A DNA stretch of 49,509 nt from positions 1 through 49,509 of the forward strand of contig JAGAGD010000050.1 in the NCBI GenBank assembly GCA_017627765.1. The letters run 5' to 3'. A program made the translations under genes and the position numbers. Below are positions 1-8,784 of the stretch, piece by piece. Below the pieces are notes generated by a model that saw only the letters and a program-made list of their open reading frames with translations, made no database searches and had not been told where the DNA came from. Numbering within the stretch: position 1 is the stretch's first letter; each line of letters starts with the position of its first letter. This DNA is from Prevotella sp. (lineage in GTDB: Bacteria > Bacteroidota > Bacteroidia > Bacteroidales > Bacteroidaceae).

Positions 1-515
1 AGCTCCATAATAAGCACGGTCTTACCTACACCGGCACCACCGAACAAACCAATCTTACCACCTTTCATGTATGGCTCAAGCAGGTCAATGACCTTAATAC
101 CAGTTGCCAACATTTCCTTACGTGTAGACAGTTCCTCAAATTTTGGAGCCTCGCGATGGATTGGGTATGCACCTTCCATGTCGAGCTGTTTCATACCGTC
201 GATAGGTTGTCCTATCACATTTAGCATTCGGCCTTTGATTTGGTCACCGGCAGGCATCTGAATAGGGCTACCCATTGGAATAGCTTCCAATCCTCTCTGC
301 AAACCGTCGGTATTGTCCATTGCGACACAACGCACAGTATCCTCGCCGATGTGCTGCTGCACTTCGACAATCAAATCACGTCCATCGCTACGAACAACCT
401 TTAAGGCTTCGTGGATTTTTGGCAGCACTTTTTCTGCATCTTGACCTGCTGTGTCGAAATATACGTCAATCACAGGACCGATGATCTGCGAAATGCGACC
501 ACTAATTTTTGACAT
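1..515 (-). CDS. atpD: ATP synthase F1 subunit beta, N-terminal part (cut by window edge)
   Basis: Catalytic beta subunit of the F1 head of ATP synthase, which binds ADP and phosphate and makes ATP at the cytoplasmic face of the inner membrane. The visible 171 residues run from [20 protein letters not shown], the usual beta-barrel N-terminal domain, to the P-loop GGAGVGKT, which lies right at the window edge. The rest of the nucleotide-binding domain and the C-terminal DELSEED domain lie outside. The start ATG at 513-515 is fixed by the family N-terminus. A consensus promoter lies just upstream and no other atp gene precedes it. This fits the Bacteroidetes arrangement in which atpD is the first gene of the operon. 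Identification is secure. Confidence 0.97.
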   Translation of the reverse strand, partial: MSKISGRISQIIGPVIDVYFDTAGQDAEKVLPKIHEALKVVRSDGRDLIVEVQQHIGEDTVRCVAMDNTDGLQRGLEAIPMGSPIQMPAGDQIKGRMLNVIGQPIDGMKQLDMEGAYPIHREAPKFEELSTRKEMLATGIKVIDLLEPYMKGGKIGLFGGAGVGKTVLIME

Positions 516-565
516 AAATTATGATTTTTAATGTTAACAAATATACTAAAATATTTTAATGAGTG

Positions 566-597
566 CAAAATTAAGAATAATCTTTTTATATGGCAAA
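566..597 (-). promoter_or_regulatory. Bacteroidetes-type promoter for atpD
   Basis: Read on the minus strand: a -33 TTTG (594-597), a 20-nt spacer and a -7 TAATTTTG (566-573), matching TTTG-N19/20-TAnnTTTG of the Bacteroidetes primary sigma factor. It predicts a leader of about 45 nt before atpD. The rest of 516-780 shows nothing beyond AT-rich spacer. Confidence 0.75.
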
Positions 598-780
598 TAT
601 TATTATATGTTTTTTCTAAAATTACACTTTTTACATGAAAAAATATTCACAAAACAAAGAGACAGTTCTATGTTTTGGATATTTATGCATATTCACCACT
701 ATGCACATTACAAAAATTAAAACTGTAAGCGCAACAATGAAGAAGTAAAAATAAGTTTAAAAATACAAATAAAACAATAA

Positions 781-1479
781 TTATTCGTAATCATCAATAA
801 TGGCATTCATAAAGTCCATCATCGGTTTGGCAACTTTAAATACATTTACCATCTTATCAAACCATTGTGGACTATCAAAGAATGTGTCTTCAACCTTAAT
901 CCATGCACAATAGTCTTTCATCCTAAGATATTCTATGTGTTCGTAATCACGAGGGAATCCAGCAGGACAACTCTTCAAATGCTCTATGCCAAAACCTTTT
1001 TCATCACCCCAAGCTCCCTCGTTTGGCTTACCGAACAACTGTATAAAATCCTTATTTTCAACACATTCCTGCCATTCATTTAAATTCATCATTATTTCAT
1101 TTCTACAAGCAGTCAGAATGTTTGTCGGCAACCAATAATTACCACATGCAAGCATACAATTATCAGGCTCAAGATGAATGTAATATCCCCCATGAAGAGA
1201 CTTTTTTCCATGCGCAGCTATATATGCACCAAAATGTCTTTTATATGGTGATTTATCTGGTGAGAAACGTGTATCCCTATAAAATCTGTAAGTAGCATCC
1301 TTCACTGTTATATGCACAATAGAATCATCGAATTCTGCAATTCTCAAAATTGCCTGTTCTATATCGTCTTCAAAACTTTTACGACAATATAGATATTCAT
1401 TTTTATTTTCATTAAACCATTCCCTATTATTGTTCCTAGTTATGTTTGCCAAGAACTCTAATATTCGCTTTGCTTCCAT
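781..1479 (-). CDS. DUF2461 family protein
   Basis: A 232-residue cytoplasmic protein of the DUF2461 (TIGR02453) family; no biochemical activity is established for the family. Recognisable features are the N-terminal LEFLANITRNNNREWF (family pattern with NNN/EWF near residue 20), the central YRDTRFSPDKSPYK and the GGYYIHLEP segment around residues 98-106. Length is normal for the family. It is the last gene of a minus-strand group, 18 nt after the endonuclease III gene, and probably shares that transcript. No signal peptide or membrane segment is seen. Family assignment is confident; function is unknown. Confidence 0.88.
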   Translation of the reverse strand: MEAKRILEFLANITRNNNREWFNENKNEYLYCRKSFEDDIEQAILRIAEFDDSIVHITVKDATYRFYRDTRFSPDKSPYKRHFGAYIAAHGKKSLHGGYYIHLEPDNCMLACGNYWLPTNILTACRNEIMMNLNEWQECVENKDFIQLFGKPNEGAWGDEKGFGIEHLKSCPAGFPRDYEHIEYLRMKDYCAWIKVEDTFFDSPQWFDKMVNVFKVAKPMMDFMNAIIDDYE

Positions 1480-1497
1480 ATAACAGTATAGCTTTTA

Positions 1498-2133
1498 TTA
1501 AACATTGTTTTTAGGACAAATATCATCAAATGGACACTTCTCACAATGTGGTTTTCTGCTTGTACAAATATATCTTCCGTGCAATAAAATCCAATGATGC
1601 GCTTTTGGAATTATATCGTCAGGAATATTCTTTACCAATTCTTTTTCAACAAGATATGGGGTAGTAGCATTTTTGGGGACAAGTCCTAAACGATGGCTGA
1701 CTCTAAACACATGTGTATCAACAGCCATCGCTGCTTTTCCAAAAGCAACAGCCTCAACAACATTAGCTGTTTTACGGCCGACACCAGGCAAAGTCACTAA
1801 ATCTTCGAACACTGCAGGCACGTTTCCTCCAAACTTATCAATAATCATCTTAGACATTTCTGACAAGTGGTGTGCTTTAGCATTTGGATAAGAAACACTC
1901 TTGATATATTCGAAAATCTCTGACTCTTCAGCCTCAGACATCGCTTTTGCATCTGGATAGCGTCTGAAAAGTTCAGGAGTAACCTGATTAATACGCTTAT
2001 CGGTACATTGAGCGCTCAGCAACGTTGCTACTAAAAGCTGAAAGACACTACCAAACTGCAGTTCGGTAGTGACTTCAGGCATTTCTTTCTTATAGTAGTC
2101 TAACAGAAATTGATAGCGTTCACTGCGCTTCAT
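1498..2133 (-). CDS. nth: Endonuclease III, DNA glycosylase/AP lyase
   Basis: Base-excision-repair enzyme that removes oxidised pyrimidines and cleaves the abasic strand by beta-elimination. The 211 residues match the family length. The helix-hairpin-helix LPGVGRKTANVV (115-126) carries the catalytic Lys121, and Asp139 sits in AVDTHVFRVSHRLG. The C-terminal [4Fe-4S] cluster ligands are Cys190, 197, 200 and 206 in the expected C-x6-C-x2-C-x5-C spacing, so the enzyme appears intact. It lies 24 nt after the Skp-like gene and 18 nt before the DUF2461 gene, consistent with one transcript. Confidence 0.96.
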   Translation of the reverse strand: MKRSERYQFLLDYYKKEMPEVTTELQFGSVFQLLVATLLSAQCTDKRINQVTPELFRRYPDAKAMSEAEESEIFEYIKSVSYPNAKAHHLSEMSKMIIDKFGGNVPAVFEDLVTLPGVGRKTANVVEAVAFGKAAMAVDTHVFRVSHRLGLVPKNATTPYLVEKELVKNIPDDIIPKAHHWILLHGRYICTSRKPHCEKCPFDDICPKNNV

Positions 2134-2157
2134 TCTGATATTTATTATTTCAATTTA

Positions 2158-2769
2158 TTATTTCTTTTTATCAGCAGACTTCTTTGGTGAACTCTTATAT
2201 TCTTTATTCAGTCCAGCAATTACCTCGTCTGTTATGTCATAGGCCTTGTCTGCATAAAGCATATTGTCACCAACTTTACTTAAGATAAATGTATATTTTT
2301 TGTCCTTATTATACTTAGCAAGAAAGTTTTGTATTGAGTCTCTAAGAGCCTTGTTGTATTTATCTGTCTCTGTTTGGAACTCATTACCAAGTCGCTGCTG
2401 AAGAATCTGCAAATCATTATCCTGCTTTTGAAGATTAGCCTGCACAGCCTCTGCTTGCTCTCTTGTATATTTGTTTGCCTGAATATCCTGTTGGAATTTG
2501 GCTGCGGCGGTCTGAAGTGCCCTACCCTTCTGTGCAATTGTATTCTGAATATTCTGACCTTTTTGCTCTAAAACTTTTGAATAGTCTTTACAGAAATTAT
2601 ACTGTGACATGATTGAATCAACTTCAACATATGCAATCTTAAGACCTTGTTCAGACTTCTGAACTGGAGTTTTCTCGTCCATTTTTGCATTCTGATTGTT
2701 ACATGAAGTAATCATCATTGTAGCCATAGCTGCTACAGCTACTGTACGAAATAATTTTGTTCTTTTCAT
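2158..2769 (-). CDS. OmpH/Skp-family periplasmic chaperone, putative lipoprotein
   Basis: Predicted chaperone that holds unfolded outer-membrane proteins in the periplasm. Residues 1-22 form a signal peptide ending MITSC, so Cys23 is a likely lipidation site; the family is soluble in enterobacteria but often lipid-anchored in Bacteroidetes. The mature protein starts with the typical IAYVEVDSIMSQYNFCKDYS (45-64), followed by a long Gln-rich helical coiled-coil (about 65-150) and the conserved tail with FILSKVGDNMLYADKAYDIT (161-180). The C-terminus is Lys-rich. It is the second gene of the operon after the small membrane protein. Which client proteins it serves cannot be told from sequence. 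Confidence 0.88.
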   Translation of the reverse strand: MKRTKLFRTVAVAAMATMMITSCNNQNAKMDEKTPVQKSEQGLKIAYVEVDSIMSQYNFCKDYSKVLEQKGQNIQNTIAQKGRALQTAAAKFQQDIQANKYTREQAEAVQANLQKQDNDLQILQQRLGNEFQTETDKYNKALRDSIQNFLAKYNKDKKYTFILSKVGDNMLYADKAYDITDEVIAGLNKEYKSSPKKSADKKK

Positions 2770-2832
2770 TTTATAGTTTTATTTTAATTTATTTTTGACT
2801 CAACAATATTTCAAATATTGTATAGAAAAAGG

Positions 2833-3027
2833 CTAAGTAGCCCTGTTATTCTCTCGCGCTTGCCTGTCTTGTTCCATCACACAGTCAATACCCTGTTCTT
2901 TCAGGGCTTCATTATCGTGAATATGCTGCGATGAGAAGCTTCCATTCTTTAAAAATATCACTTTTATTGATAATAATGCCACTGCTATAGCAATTATTAA
3001 CAAACTTATTACGATTGTTTCAATCAT
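2833..3027 (-). CDS. Small single-span membrane protein, conserved in Bacteroidales
   Basis: A 64-residue protein. Residues 1-25 are a hydrophobic helix (IVISLLIIAIAVALLSIKVI) and the C-terminal half is hydrophilic with a pattern I recall from Bacteroidales homologues: KNG at 27-29, a His-containing HIHDNEAL segment, GIDCV and QDRQAR. It has some resemblance to the small NqrM/DUF539 group, but the cysteine cluster expected of NqrM is missing (only one Cys), so I do not assign that function. It directly follows a strong promoter and is probably the first gene of the operon with the Skp-like gene, nth and DUF2461. Confidence 0.72.
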   Translation of the reverse strand: MIETIVISLLIIAIAVALLSIKVIFLKNGSFSSQHIHDNEALKEQGIDCVMEQDRQARENNRAT

Positions 3028-3057
3028 TTTATTTAATTTTGTCGCTGCAAAGTTACG

Positions 3058-3088
3058 ATTAAACGAGTAAAGAGCAAAAAAAAACTGC
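3058..3088 (-). promoter_or_regulatory. Promoter of the small membrane protein-skp-nth-DUF2461 group
   Basis: Minus-strand -33 TTTG (3085-3088), 19-nt spacer and -7 TAACTTTG (3058-3065). The spacing and both boxes agree with the Bacteroidetes consensus. The predicted leader is about 25 nt. Confidence 0.75.
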
Positions 3089-3201
3089 TAAAAGTTGTTT
3101 TTTATTTGACTTTTAAAATGTAAGTAGTTCTTTTATGTATTATGAAAAACTTCGATTCGTAATAAAAAAAACAGAAAACACACCAAAATTATTTATAAAA
3201 G

Positions 3202-4659
3202 ATGAATAACGTAGAATTAAAACCTGCTCGCGTTTTTGAGCAATTCGCAGCAATTAACAAGATTCCCCGCCCATCTAAGCGTGAGGAGAAAATCATTGAG
3301 TTCTTGAAAAACTTCGGCGAAAGTCGTGGTCTTGAAACAAAAGTTGATGAAACTGGTAATGTTCTTATTAAGAAACCAGCCACACCAGGTTTTGAGAATC
3401 GTCAGACCGTAATTCTTCAAAGCCATATGGATATGGTATGCGAGAAACTTGTTGACATTGATTTCGACTTTGACAATGATCCTATCCAGACATACGTTGA
3501 CGGTGAATGGCTTTGCGCTAAAGGAACAACACTGGGTGCCGACGACGGTATCGGATGCGCTATTGAAATGGCCATTCTCGACAGCGACGATCTAGAGCAC
3601 GGACCAATAGAGTGTGTTTTCACACGTGATGAAGAAACTGGACTTACAGGTGCTGAAGGCATGAAGGCAGATTTCATGACAGGCGACATGCTTATAAACC
3701 TTGATTCAGAAGATGAAGGACAGATTTTCGTCAGTTGTGCTGGTGGCAGAACAACAGAAGCCTGCCTCAAATTTGAACGTGAAGATGCACCACAGGGATA
3801 CTTCTTCATGAAAGTTGCATTAAAAGGACTTGTTGGAGGTCACTCTGGTGACGACATCAACAAGAAACGTGCAAACTCTATTAAGATTCTCGCACGTTTC
3901 ATGTATAAAGAAATGCAGAAGACTGCTATACGCATTGTTGACTTCAACGCAGGTAAGCTCCACAACGCAATTCCTCGTGACGGTGTAGTAACATTTGCGG
4001 TGCCAGCTGATATGAAGGAAACTGTTCGTGCTGACTGGAATGTATTTGCAGCAGAAGTTGAAGACGAATTCCATGTAACAGAGAAGTCAATGGACTTCAC
4101 TATGGAAAGCGCAGAAGCAGCAAAGGTAATGAACGAAGATGCTTCTACTCGTCTCATCCGTGCAATACAAGCTATTGACAATGGAGTTTTCGCTATGTGC
4201 CAGGACGAAGACTTAGCTTGGCTTGTTGAAACATCAAGCAACATTGCAAGCGTTGAGACTCTCGACGGATATGTTAAGATGGTAGCAAGTCAGCGTTCTA
4301 ACGTAATGAGCAACCTCGACAATCAGGCTAATACTATTAAAGCACTCTTCGAGTTAGCTGGTTGCGAAGTCAAACAAGGCGATGGTTATCCAGCATGGAA
4401 GATGAATCCTAACAGTCAGTTGACAAAAACTGTTGTTGAGTCTTATAAGAAACTGTTTGGTAAAGACCCTAAAGTTTTAGGCATCCACGCAGGTCTTGAG
4501 TGCGGTCTCTTCTCTGAGCGTTATCCAAACCTTGACATGGTTTCATTCGGTCCAACACTTCGCGGAGTTCATTCTCCTGACGAGCGTCTGCTTATCCCTA
4601 CAGTTCAGATGGTTTGGGATCACCTGCTCGACATTTTGAAGAACATTCCTCAAAAATAA
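3202..4659 (+). CDS. pepD: Aminoacyl-histidine dipeptidase (M20C)
   Basis: Metallopeptidase of the M20C group that hydrolyses Xaa-His and other dipeptides in the cytoplasm. The 485 residues match the family length. The two-metal site is complete: His75 and Asp77 in QSHMDMVCEK, Asp114/Asp115 in GADDGIG, Glu144/Glu145 in RDEETGLTGAEG, the DSEDEG segment, and a C-terminal His in LRGVHSPDERL. The internal lid/dimerisation domain starts near residue 200 (GGHSGDDINKKRANS). It is transcribed alone, with an inverted repeat behind it. I see no good consensus promoter in the shared upstream region, only AT-rich DNA. Confidence 0.95.
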   Translation: MNNVELKPARVFEQFAAINKIPRPSKREEKIIEFLKNFGESRGLETKVDETGNVLIKKPATPGFENRQTVILQSHMDMVCEKLVDIDFDFDNDPIQTYVDGEWLCAKGTTLGADDGIGCAIEMAILDSDDLEHGPIECVFTRDEETGLTGAEGMKADFMTGDMLINLDSEDEGQIFVSCAGGRTTEACLKFEREDAPQGYFFMKVALKGLVGGHSGDDINKKRANSIKILARFMYKEMQKTAIRIVDFNAGKLHNAIPRDGVVTFAVPADMKETVRADWNVFAAEVEDEFHVTEKSMDFTMESAEAAKVMNEDASTRLIRAIQAIDNGVFAMCQDEDLAWLVETSSNIASVETLDGYVKMVASQRSNVMSNLDNQANTIKALFELAGCEVKQGDGYPAWKMNPNSQLTKTVVESYKKLFGKDPKVLGIHAGLECGLFSERYPNLDMVSFGPTLRGVHSPDERLLIPTVQMVWDHLLDILKNIPQK

Positions 4660-4737
4660 AATTCTGATAGATAATAGAACGTTCTGTTTGTAATTCTAAA
4701 TTTTAGAATAATTCAGAACATAAATTAAATGTATATA

Positions 4738-4803
4738 TAAGGTTAAGAGTTTGGCTATTGTTTTATATATTTAGACACAGGTTAGCTTCAACTCTTAACC
4801 TTA
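4738..4803 (+). terminator. Perfect 14-bp inverted repeat behind pepD, possible terminator
   Basis: Arms TAAGGTTAAGAGTT (4738-4751) and its exact complement (4790-4803) flank a 38-nt AT-rich loop, and TTATTATTTT follows the right arm. It could end the pepD transcript, although the loop is long for an intrinsic terminator, or act in the leader of the lipoprotein gene that starts 39 nt later. A second, smaller nested inverted repeat lies at 4681-4719. Confidence 0.45.
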
Positions 4804-4841
4804 TTATTTTAACTATACAAATATAATCATATTCTGCCACA

Positions 4842-5216
4842 ATGAAGAAAACAATCTTTGGTTTAGCATTAGCCTGCATGTTTTTGTTTGTAGGTTGCAG
4901 TGATGAGAATAAAGCAAAGTCAATAGTAACGCAATTTCTTGAAGACAACCTTAACGAAGACTTCTCTTCTTCAAGAGTCCTAAAGTTTGATTCAACAAAA
5001 TATATAAGCAAAGACCAAATAGCCAACATGCAGAAACTAATGGGAGAAGACAAGGTCTTCAAGAAGAGCATCAGTTATCAACCTTACAATGGTAAGAAAC
5101 TATATTATGTAAGGCTGCAATATAAACAGAAAGCTAATAAAGGCAAGGAAAAAACTATCCAGACATTCTATATTGACAATGAATATAAAGGCGTTGTAGC
5201 ATTCAAGAATAACTAA
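4842..5216 (+). CDS. Small lipoprotein, unknown function
   Basis: A 124-residue protein with a lipoprotein signal peptide (residues 1-18) and the lipobox LFVGC, giving lipidated Cys19. The mature start C-S-D-E-N puts acidic residues just after the cysteine. In Bacteroidetes such a cluster is part of the lipoprotein export signal for surface display, so an outer-leaflet location is possible. The remainder is a small basic and aromatic domain (KKLYYVRLQYKQKAN near 85-99) without a motif I recognise. It is monocistronic and follows a large inverted repeat. I do not recognise the family. Confidence 0.75.
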   Translation: MKKTIFGLALACMFLFVGCSDENKAKSIVTQFLEDNLNEDFSSSRVLKFDSTKYISKDQIANMQKLMGEDKVFKKSISYQPYNGKKLYYVRLQYKQKANKGKEKTIQTFYIDNEYKGVVAFKNN

Positions 5217-5306
5217 ATCCTATTATCAGTAAACCTGTTAAAATGAGAGCATAATATAGTATCCTCTGTGTTTTTATACATTAACAAAATAATAATTTAA
5301 TAAAAA

Positions 5307-5334
5307 AAGAGTCCCAACAAGCATCGGGACTCTT
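5307..5334 (-). terminator. Intrinsic terminator of the receptor operon
   Basis: A 9-bp stem (AAGAGTCCC at 5307-5315 with GGGACTCTT at 5326-5334) and a 10-nt loop, followed on the minus strand by a U-rich run (A5302-A5308 on the plus strand). It lies 79 nt beyond the stop of the outer-membrane receptor gene. Confidence 0.8.
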
Positions 5335-5412
5335 AACAACTTTCTTGTTAAACATTATATAAAATAAGACTCTTTTCTTTTTTCAATATTTCTGTCTTTT
5401 TTATTTATTGCT

Positions 5413-8016
5413 TTACAAACGATTTAACTCACTTGTTGACGACGTTCCTTTATATTTGCTCTTTGACTGATTGAATCGGTATGTAACCATAAGCTCTATA
5501 CTCCTACGATTCCCATCATTCCATTTGCCAAACACAATACCGTTGCCCTTAAGTTTCCATTTTTCTCTGCTCGTGTTAAATACATTATAGACTGAAAAAT
5601 TTAACCTTAATTTCTCATTGAATGTTTTAACACAATAAATCTCTGTGTAAAAATCTGCATAATCATAGGATATATCATTGGCAGAATTGCCTGCCGTATT
5701 ATATATTATGTCAAGCCCCAACTTTAATGAACTTGACAGTTCTATAATATTATTCATTTTCAGTTTCAATTCTGGCTTTCTATAGCCAACAGAATTATAT
5801 GTAATGTATGGTTTTGAATATTCCAATGTCATTTTTGGTTTCCAAATATTCAACAACGTAGGAGAATAATGAAGTGCAATATTCAAGCTATGATATCTGC
5901 TAATATTTCTTGCCTGAAAAAAGTTGATAGAATCACTATTTTCAAACCTATCATAGACAAATATTATTCCGTCTTTCACATCAGAATATGAAGCCATTAC
6001 CATCAGGTCCTTCCACATAATAGAATAGGTTAGCATATTTGTCTTACTTGGCAAAAGTTTCGGATTTCCTGCTTCATAAGAATATGGACTATTCATATCT
6101 ATAGCGTTTCTAAGTGAGAAATAATCTGGGCGTTCTGTAGAATACCTATAAGCCAAAGACATTTTCACCTTTCCAACATTATAGGCTATTGAGGCAGAAG
6201 GGAAAAATCCAGAATAAGACTTGCTAACCTCTGCAGACTTTGCTTCATCTATATAATAGTCGAAATCGGAATATTCATAACGCGCACCTAATGTAGCGTT
6301 CAGTTTTTCACTAAAAGAGCGTAAATACTGCATATATCCTGCGTATAGATGCTGCCTTGCCTTATTCGTTGTTGAACTCAAAGCATTTTGTAGTGTTGAA
6401 TTTTCTAATACTTTATATTTGTTGTCATTATTTGTATAAGAAACCTCCATACCTGTTTTTAGTTCGCCTTTAAAAATTGGCATTTCAAAAGAAAGACGTC
6501 CAGCATAAAGTATATTATCACTCTTGTTATGTGTATTCAAATTCTGTTCGGCTATATTTACACTCTGTTTGTGTATTGTATTACCATTGTAGTAATCCAA
6601 ATCAAGTTTAAGATGTGTATCTTCATTAAAAACATAGTCAGCATAGGCATTTACGTGATGACTCTTGTTGTCATTTTTTCTATTATCAGTTGAAGTCTGA
6701 CTATTTATTTTTTTATTCTGTTTATATGCATCGAATGAATTATAACAATTAAACAACCTGTCTGGGCTCAAAGTATATTGATAACGCATACCTATTGAAC
6801 TTTTATTTTTCCATTGATAGTTGAATCCAATCGTAGGACGATATGTTGGCACATTACTTTCCAATCTTACTCTTTCAGACATTGTCCTATCACTATATTG
6901 ATATTCACCTATCTGATTAGCAACCCACTTATAAAGCGAACACCTGAATGAGCCGAATAAGTCTAATCCTGCCTTTCTGTAATTTATAGAACCGCCTAAA
7001 ATTGCAGAAGTCTTACGTTCAACTTCAATATTGGCATCCAAAATTCCACTAAAACCGTCACCAACTGGTTTTAGTGTAGTTATCCTGATTACAGAATTTA
7101 CCGCAGCATCGTATTCTGCACCAGGATTTGTTATTATTTTAACACTTTTAAGCTCAGAAGAATTTATCTGTCTCAGTTCTGAATAGTCTCTCACTATCCT
7201 GTTGTTTAGATAGATTAGAGGTTTTCCCTTCCCAACAATTTCATACTCTTCATTCTTTGCATTAACAAATGGAAGATACTTAAGCACATCTGATGCATAC
7301 CCTATTCCAGACAAAGGGCTATTTTCTATAGAAACATTAAAACCATCTGCAAATGGTTTGATGATATTATGATGACCTTTCACCGTTACACCTTTTAGTG
7401 CATAGTTGTCTGGCTGCATTTTTATTATTCCTACATTTTCATGGTTAAAACGGCGGTAGAATGTCTTGTAGCCAACATATGAAATTCGTGCTATCACAGT
7501 TGTCTGCTCACTGGGTATTACGAATACTCCGCTTTCATTGGTTACTCCACCCGTCAGAAGTGTAGAGTCGGACGGATTGAGCAAGGCAACATTGGCATAA
7601 GCTATGGGCTGGCTGTTTTCATCTAACACTTTGCCTGTCAGATGGAAATCGGTCTTGTGAGTACATTCAACGTATATATCACTATCGCCCACTATGGTCA
7701 TCCTAACGGGATAGAAACCTATAATCTGACGTATGGCATCGGGGATTGTCTTATTACTTACACTTGTCGTAACACGGAAATCTTCAAGCTCATTATAAAG
7801 AAAACTTATTCTATAGCGTTTTGATCTCTCGCTAAGCTGACGCAATGCCTCTGACAGCGACACATTATTGTAATTACGAGTAATGCGCTGGGCTGAAAGC
7901 GTGGCGGATGATATAAAAATTATGAAAAGAAATGAGAACCGTAATAGTCTTTTTCTATCAAACGACACTGATGGGGTGAATATAATTCTATTTAAGAATT
8001 CTTGTATATGATTCAT
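5413..8016 (-). CDS. Outer-membrane beta-barrel receptor with N-terminal STN signalling domain
   Basis: An 867-residue outer-membrane protein of the TonB-receptor-like OMP_b-brl type. After a signal peptide ending near SSATLSAQ (residue 43) come an STN secretin/TonB short N-terminal domain (about 45-118), a carboxypeptidase-regulatory-like beta-sandwich (about 125-203), a plug (about 205-315, with VLKYLPFVN and NPGAEYDAAVNSVIRI) and a 22-strand-type barrel to the C-terminus. The STN domain is the hallmark of receptors that signal to an anti-sigma factor. The start ATG overlaps the stop of the anti-sigma gene by 4 nt, so the two are translationally coupled. No SusD gene follows. The ligand cannot be inferred. 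Confidence 0.88.
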   Translation of the reverse strand: MNHIQEFLNRIIFTPSVSFDRKRLLRFSFLFIIFISSATLSAQRITRNYNNVSLSEALRQLSERSKRYRISFLYNELEDFRVTTSVSNKTIPDAIRQIIGFYPVRMTIVGDSDIYVECTHKTDFHLTGKVLDENSQPIAYANVALLNPSDSTLLTGGVTNESGVFVIPSEQTTVIARISYVGYKTFYRRFNHENVGIIKMQPDNYALKGVTVKGHHNIIKPFADGFNVSIENSPLSGIGYASDVLKYLPFVNAKNEEYEIVGKGKPLIYLNNRIVRDYSELRQINSSELKSVKIITNPGAEYDAAVNSVIRITTLKPVGDGFSGILDANIEVERKTSAILGGSINYRKAGLDLFGSFRCSLYKWVANQIGEYQYSDRTMSERVRLESNVPTYRPTIGFNYQWKNKSSIGMRYQYTLSPDRLFNCYNSFDAYKQNKKINSQTSTDNRKNDNKSHHVNAYADYVFNEDTHLKLDLDYYNGNTIHKQSVNIAEQNLNTHNKSDNILYAGRLSFEMPIFKGELKTGMEVSYTNNDNKYKVLENSTLQNALSSTTNKARQHLYAGYMQYLRSFSEKLNATLGARYEYSDFDYYIDEAKSAEVSKSYSGFFPSASIAYNVGKVKMSLAYRYSTERPDYFSLRNAIDMNSPYSYEAGNPKLLPSKTNMLTYSIMWKDLMVMASYSDVKDGIIFVYDRFENSDSINFFQARNISRYHSLNIALHYSPTLLNIWKPKMTLEYSKPYITYNSVGYRKPELKLKMNNIIELSSSLKLGLDIIYNTAGNSANDISYDYADFYTEIYCVKTFNEKLRLNFSVYNVFNTSREKWKLKGNGIVFGKWNDGNRRSIELMVTYRFNQSKSKYKGTSSTSELNRL

Positions 8017-8714
8017 CTTACTATAAGTTTTCGGTTTTCTAAAACAATGTCTAAACTCTCAAAATTACTAAGTCGCTCGACTGTTTTCTGCGCCCCCTCG
8101 TCTCGTTCCCAAACAAAATAGAAACGTAGTTGACTGGATGACTGATTTTCAAACTCGACTTCTAAATTATAATAATCAGCTATCTGATTTAGCATTTCGC
8201 TTAATGAAACATTGTCAAAAACTACTTGCCTTGCCACTGCAAGAGTGTCGGTTGGTTCTGATGCAACTTCTGTTTTAATAATTTTATCCTCTGCCTTATC
8301 TGCACTCTGGACAATCTGATTTTCCTGCTTACCGCCAGACATATTGCGTAAGGTAAACACTGCTGCAAGCACTATGCAAGAAACAACAAGAAAACCAATT
8401 ATAGTTGCTGCAATTTTGGGCATTCTTTTCATTCTTACAATATTCATATTTTTTTCATTTACAGCAAAATGAGACTGTTCAAACTTTCTCCATTCTTCAT
8501 CTGTAAACCTTTCCTGTTTACTATGTTTTCCGCAATTAACAGCATCTCCATCAGTAAGTTCACTATGCAAGAATGCTCTTTTTGTCATAGCAGCATGCTC
8601 AAGCAAATCAGAAAAAGCATCGTTCTCTAACATCTGGTCTAATTGCTCTTCAGAAAATCTATCAGGATTTTCTTGCAAGTCAAGCATCTGACGAATAATA
8701 TCTTTAGTTTCCAT
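8013..8714 (-). CDS. Membrane anti-sigma factor with C-terminal DUF4974 domain, FecR domain missing
   Basis: A 233-residue single-span protein that should hold the ECF sigma factor at the inner membrane and sense the receptor from the periplasm. The cytoplasmic part (1-100) is acidic and helical, the membrane helix is about 101-122 (IAATIIGFLVVSCIVLAAVF), a 40-residue linker follows, and residues 166-233 form a DUF4974 domain. The usual FecR beta domain between membrane helix and DUF4974 is absent, which makes this a short version of the family. DUF4974 here begins FDNVSLSEML, very like the STN domain of the adjacent receptor. It lies 70 nt downstream of the sigma gene. Confidence 0.82.
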   Translation of the reverse strand: METKDIIRQMLDLQENPDRFSEEQLDQMLENDAFSDLLEHAAMTKRAFLHSELTDGDAVNCGKHSKQERFTDEEWRKFEQSHFAVNEKNMNIVRMKRMPKIAATIIGFLVVSCIVLAAVFTLRNMSGGKQENQIVQSADKAEDKIIKTEVASEPTDTLAVARQVVFDNVSLSEMLNQIADYYNLEVEFENQSSSQLRFYFVWERDEGAQKTVERLSNFESLDIVLENRKLIVR

Positions 8715-8784
8715 ATTACTATTGTTTAAGAAAAAAGTTTGTTCGTATTTCTATTGTTTCTATAAATCATTACTTAATAACTAA

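Noticed and set aside
3417-4244. 130- and 134-codon minus-strand frames inside pepD
   Set aside because: Shadows of pepD, which has all metal ligands in the plus-strand frame.
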